Assembly: GCA_937898675.1 (NCBI GenBank) | Contig: CALEJB010000011.1 | Span: 1-23,523 of the forward strand | Reading direction: 5' to 3' | Source of the DNA: an uncultured Prevotellaceae bacterium | Lineage (GTDB): Bacteria > Bacteroidota > Bacteroidia > Bacteroidales > Muribaculaceae | DNA: 23,523 bases | Part shown: positions 22,196-23,523 of the stretch, piece by piece | Layout of the letters: every line of letters begins with the position of its first letter | Numbering within the stretch: the first letter of the stretch is position 1 | Made by a program: the position numbers and the translations under genes | Notes under the pieces: generated by a model | The model's database searches: none | Seen by the model: only the letters and a program-made list of their open reading frames with translations | What the model was told of the DNA's origin: nothing

Positions 22196-22391
22196 CAAGT
22201 CAAGGCCCCGGACGGGCAACCACCCACTGCAATGCGGGCTGAAAGTCCGCGATTTACCATCGTCGGTTCACGGGGACAGAAAAACAAGTTGTCCAAGTTG
22301 TCACCTGTTGTTCCTGTTGTTTGACAACCCGATGTGAATTGGCCGCCTGGTTTTTTGGGGGGCATATATGCTTGATTTATCAAATTTTGTG
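22196..22391. other. Gene-free spacer
   Basis: Nothing coding is supported here. The stretch contains short direct repeats of the type GTTGTCC/GTTGTCACC/GTTGTTCC around 22288-22325 and a G-run (22355-22362). It joins the terminator of the pyrophosphatase gene to the promoter of the BspA-like gene. Confidence 0.4.
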
Positions 22392-22399
22392 TATCTTTG
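22392..22399 (+). promoter_or_regulatory. -7 element of the BspA-like gene
   Basis: TATCTTTG matches TAnnTTTG exactly. A partial -33 element (CTTG, 22371-22374) is 17 bases upstream, shorter than the usual 19-21. The predicted transcript starts near 22406, so the leader before the ATG at 22609 is about 200 nt, much longer than the 10-80 nt predicted for the other genes here. Confidence 0.55.
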
Positions 22400-22405
22400 C
22401 ACCGT

Positions 22406-22590
22406 CTTGGCGCGCGGCGGGCCTTGGGGCATAGCGGCGGGGCGGGACACCGCATCATGCTAAAAGCGTCATGGATGCTTTGTTCCACGGCATCGCCGGG
22501 GACATTGCGGGACATGGAGGCCCGCGCTTTTGGCATTGTTGCAGCATAACCAATTTTTATTCGCCTTTCAGGGCTTCGAAGGCAAACAAA
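22406..22590 (+). ncRNA. Candidate structured leader RNA of the BspA-like gene
   Basis: A GC-rich transcript segment between the -7 element and the start codon. A long-range stem closes it: 22414-22423 pairs with 22519-22527 (9 bp, one bulged G), enclosing about 95 nt. Inside, GCATCATG (22452-22459) pairs with CAT-G-GATGC (22470-22478) around a 10-nt loop. Near the 3' end GCCTT (22563-22567) pairs with AAGGC (22579-22583). A 30-codon plus-strand frame (22457-22549, MLKASWMLCSTASPG...) overlaps the structure and could be a leader peptide or chance. Similar translated strings seem familiar to me from tiny Bacteroidales 'hypothetical proteins' annotated on either strand, which would fit a repeated conserved RNA. 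That is memory, not a search result. Confidence 0.45.
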
Positions 22591-22608
22591 CAACAATTTT
22601 CTTACATT

Positions 22609-23523
22609 ATGAAGAAATCTTTATCCCTCATCGTGCTGGCAGTGGCCCTGCTCCTGCCCGCTACCGCACCAGCCGTTGACTTTACCGTGGACGGCATCAA
22701 CTACCGCACCAGTGGCACCAATGCCACCGTATCCGGAAGTGACTTGACCGTAGTGAACATCCCTGCTACCGTCACCTACAACGGCACCACCTACACCGTC
22801 ACCGCCATCGGCAGCAACGCATTCTATGGCTGCACTGGCATGACGAGCGTGACCATCCCCAACTCCGTCACCAACATCGAATCAAATGCGTTCGAAAGAT
22901 GCTCTAAACTGACGAGCGTGACCATCCCCAACTCCGTCACCACCATCGGCATGTATGCGTTCAGTAACTGCCAAAATCTGCAGAGCGTGACCATCCCCAA
23001 CTCAGTCACCAACATCAAGTATGGTACGTTCCAAGGTTGCAATGGCATGACGAGCGTGAACATCGGCAACTCCGTCACCACCATCGGCGATGAAGCGTTC
23101 ATGAACTGCTTTCACCTGACGAGCGTGAACATCCCCAACTCCGTCACTACCATCGGCACCTATGCGTTCCAGGGCTGCTCTTATTTGACGAGCCTGACCA
23201 TTGGTAGCTCGGTTACCACCATCGGCGACAATGCGTTCAATTACTGCAGTTTACTGACGAGCGTTACCAGCCTGAGGCCCGAGGCTGTTTCCCTGCCATT
23301 TAATGCATTCTCGGATCCCACTTTTAATACGGCAACGCTCTATGTACCCGTAGGCTCCTCCGATTCCTATGCGCAGACCGATTATTGGAGCCGTTTCCTT
23401 AACATTGTAGAGATGGAGCCCACTGCAAGCCCCAGCATCTCCATCACCGCTGGCGAGCAGGTTTACTACCTGAACATCACTGCTGCTGCCAGCGACGCCG
23501 ATGCCGACCTCTACTACCGCGTG
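22609..23523 (+). CDS. BspA-like leucine-rich repeat surface protein (5' part)
   Basis: The frame is open from ATG 22609 to the window end (305 codons, no stop), so the gene is incomplete. Residues 1-22 are a signal peptide (MKKSLSLIVLAVALLLPATAPA). After a short lead-in (VDFTVDGINYRT, VVNIPATVTYNGTTYTVTAIG) come about seven 23-residue repeats of the Treponema pallidum/BspA type, consensus TSVTIPNSVTTIGxxAFxxCxxL. Next is a capping unit with TLYVPVGSSDSYAQTDYWSRF, usual at the end of such arrays, and then the start of another domain (ISITAGEQVYYLNITAAASD). BspA-like proteins are secreted or surface-bound and many mediate adhesion. The rest, possibly with a C-terminal sorting signal, lies outside the window. 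Confidence 0.88.
   Translation, partial: MKKSLSLIVLAVALLLPATAPAVDFTVDGINYRTSGTNATVSGSDLTVVNIPATVTYNGTTYTVTAIGSNAFYGCTGMTSVTIPNSVTNIESNAFERCSKLTSVTIPNSVTTIGMYAFSNCQNLQSVTIPNSVTNIKYGTFQGCNGMTSVNIGNSVTTIGDEAFMNCFHLTSVNIPNSVTTIGTYAFQGCSYLTSLTIGSSVTTIGDNAFNYCSLLTSVTSLRPEAVSLPFNAFSDPTFNTATLYVPVGSSDSYAQTDYWSRFLNIVEMEPTASPSISITAGEQVYYLNITAAASDADADLYYRV
22803..23265 (+). repeat. Tandem 69-bp leucine-rich repeat units
   Basis: The codons for (T/Q)S(V/L) recur at 22843, 22912, 22981, 23050, 23119, 23188 and 23257, a strict 69-bp period. The core GTGACCATCCCCAACTCC is almost identical in several units, so the repeats are conserved at DNA level as well as in protein. Confidence 0.85.

Noticed and set aside
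22195..22596. 133-codon minus-strand frame between hppA and the BspA-like gene
   Set aside because: It runs antisense through the leader structure and to the edge of the terminator T-tract, with a Pro/Arg/Cys-rich product. It is more likely a shadow of a conserved RNA than a gene.

Overview
The window looks like a chromosomal segment of a gut-type member of the Bacteroidales, possibly a Muribaculaceae or Prevotella relative. The family-level guess is inference. The evidence is the gene content: a BspA-like leucine-rich repeat protein, a C10 (streptopain-type) protease with a large repeat-rich C-terminal region, a Porin_10-type putative porin and a Bacteroidetes-style TolC/MFP/RND/PII-like efflux cluster. 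Several genes are also preceded by the Bacteroidetes promoter pattern TTTG-(about 20)-TAnnTTTG, and Shine-Dalgarno sequences are mostly absent. Most coding DNA is GC-rich, while the intergenic DNA is AT-rich.

Layout. (1) 37-465, minus: 3' remnant of a phage Mu gpF-like head morphogenesis gene. (2) 543-7299, plus: a complete efflux operon, tetR - tolC-like - acrA-like - acrB-like - small PII-like protein. It starts at a consensus promoter overlapped by a perfect 11-bp inverted repeat (probable TetR operator) and ends in a strong hairpin terminator. (3) 7313-9420, plus: a putative porin with its own promoter and a bidirectional terminator. (4) 9430-10905, minus: a RecD/Dda-like superfamily 1 helicase. 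(5) 10987-11112, plus: tRNA-Ser(GGA) with a perfect palindromic terminator. (6) 11076-13162: a more AT-rich, poorly conserved stretch directly abutting the tRNA gene. It holds a gene interrupted by one in-frame TGA, a two-gene unit with a 4-bp ATGA overlap (one product has Trp-rich repeats), and a structured AT-rich spacer. It may be a small island at the tRNA gene. (7) 13235-18469, minus: a 1744-residue secreted C10 protease with four related Fn3-like modules, three Ig-like modules and a probable type IX-like C-terminal sorting region. (8) 18656-19399, plus: a DUF2461 protein. (9) 19696-22195, plus: an unusual, probably K+-independent membrane pyrophosphatase and a strong terminator. (10) 22392-23523, plus: a long structured leader followed by a BspA-like protein cut by the window end.

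How the genes work together: the tetR operon should encode a self-regulated tripartite pump spanning both membranes. The porin, the C10 protease and the BspA-like protein are cell-envelope or secreted functions. The pyrophosphatase couples PPi hydrolysis to ion gradients, which could feed proton- or sodium-driven transport such as the RND pump. The least explained parts, and the best places to look for something undescribed, are the structured 200-nt leader before the BspA-like gene, the tRNA-adjacent segment with the TGA-split gene and Trp-repeat operon, and the divergent pyrophosphatase.
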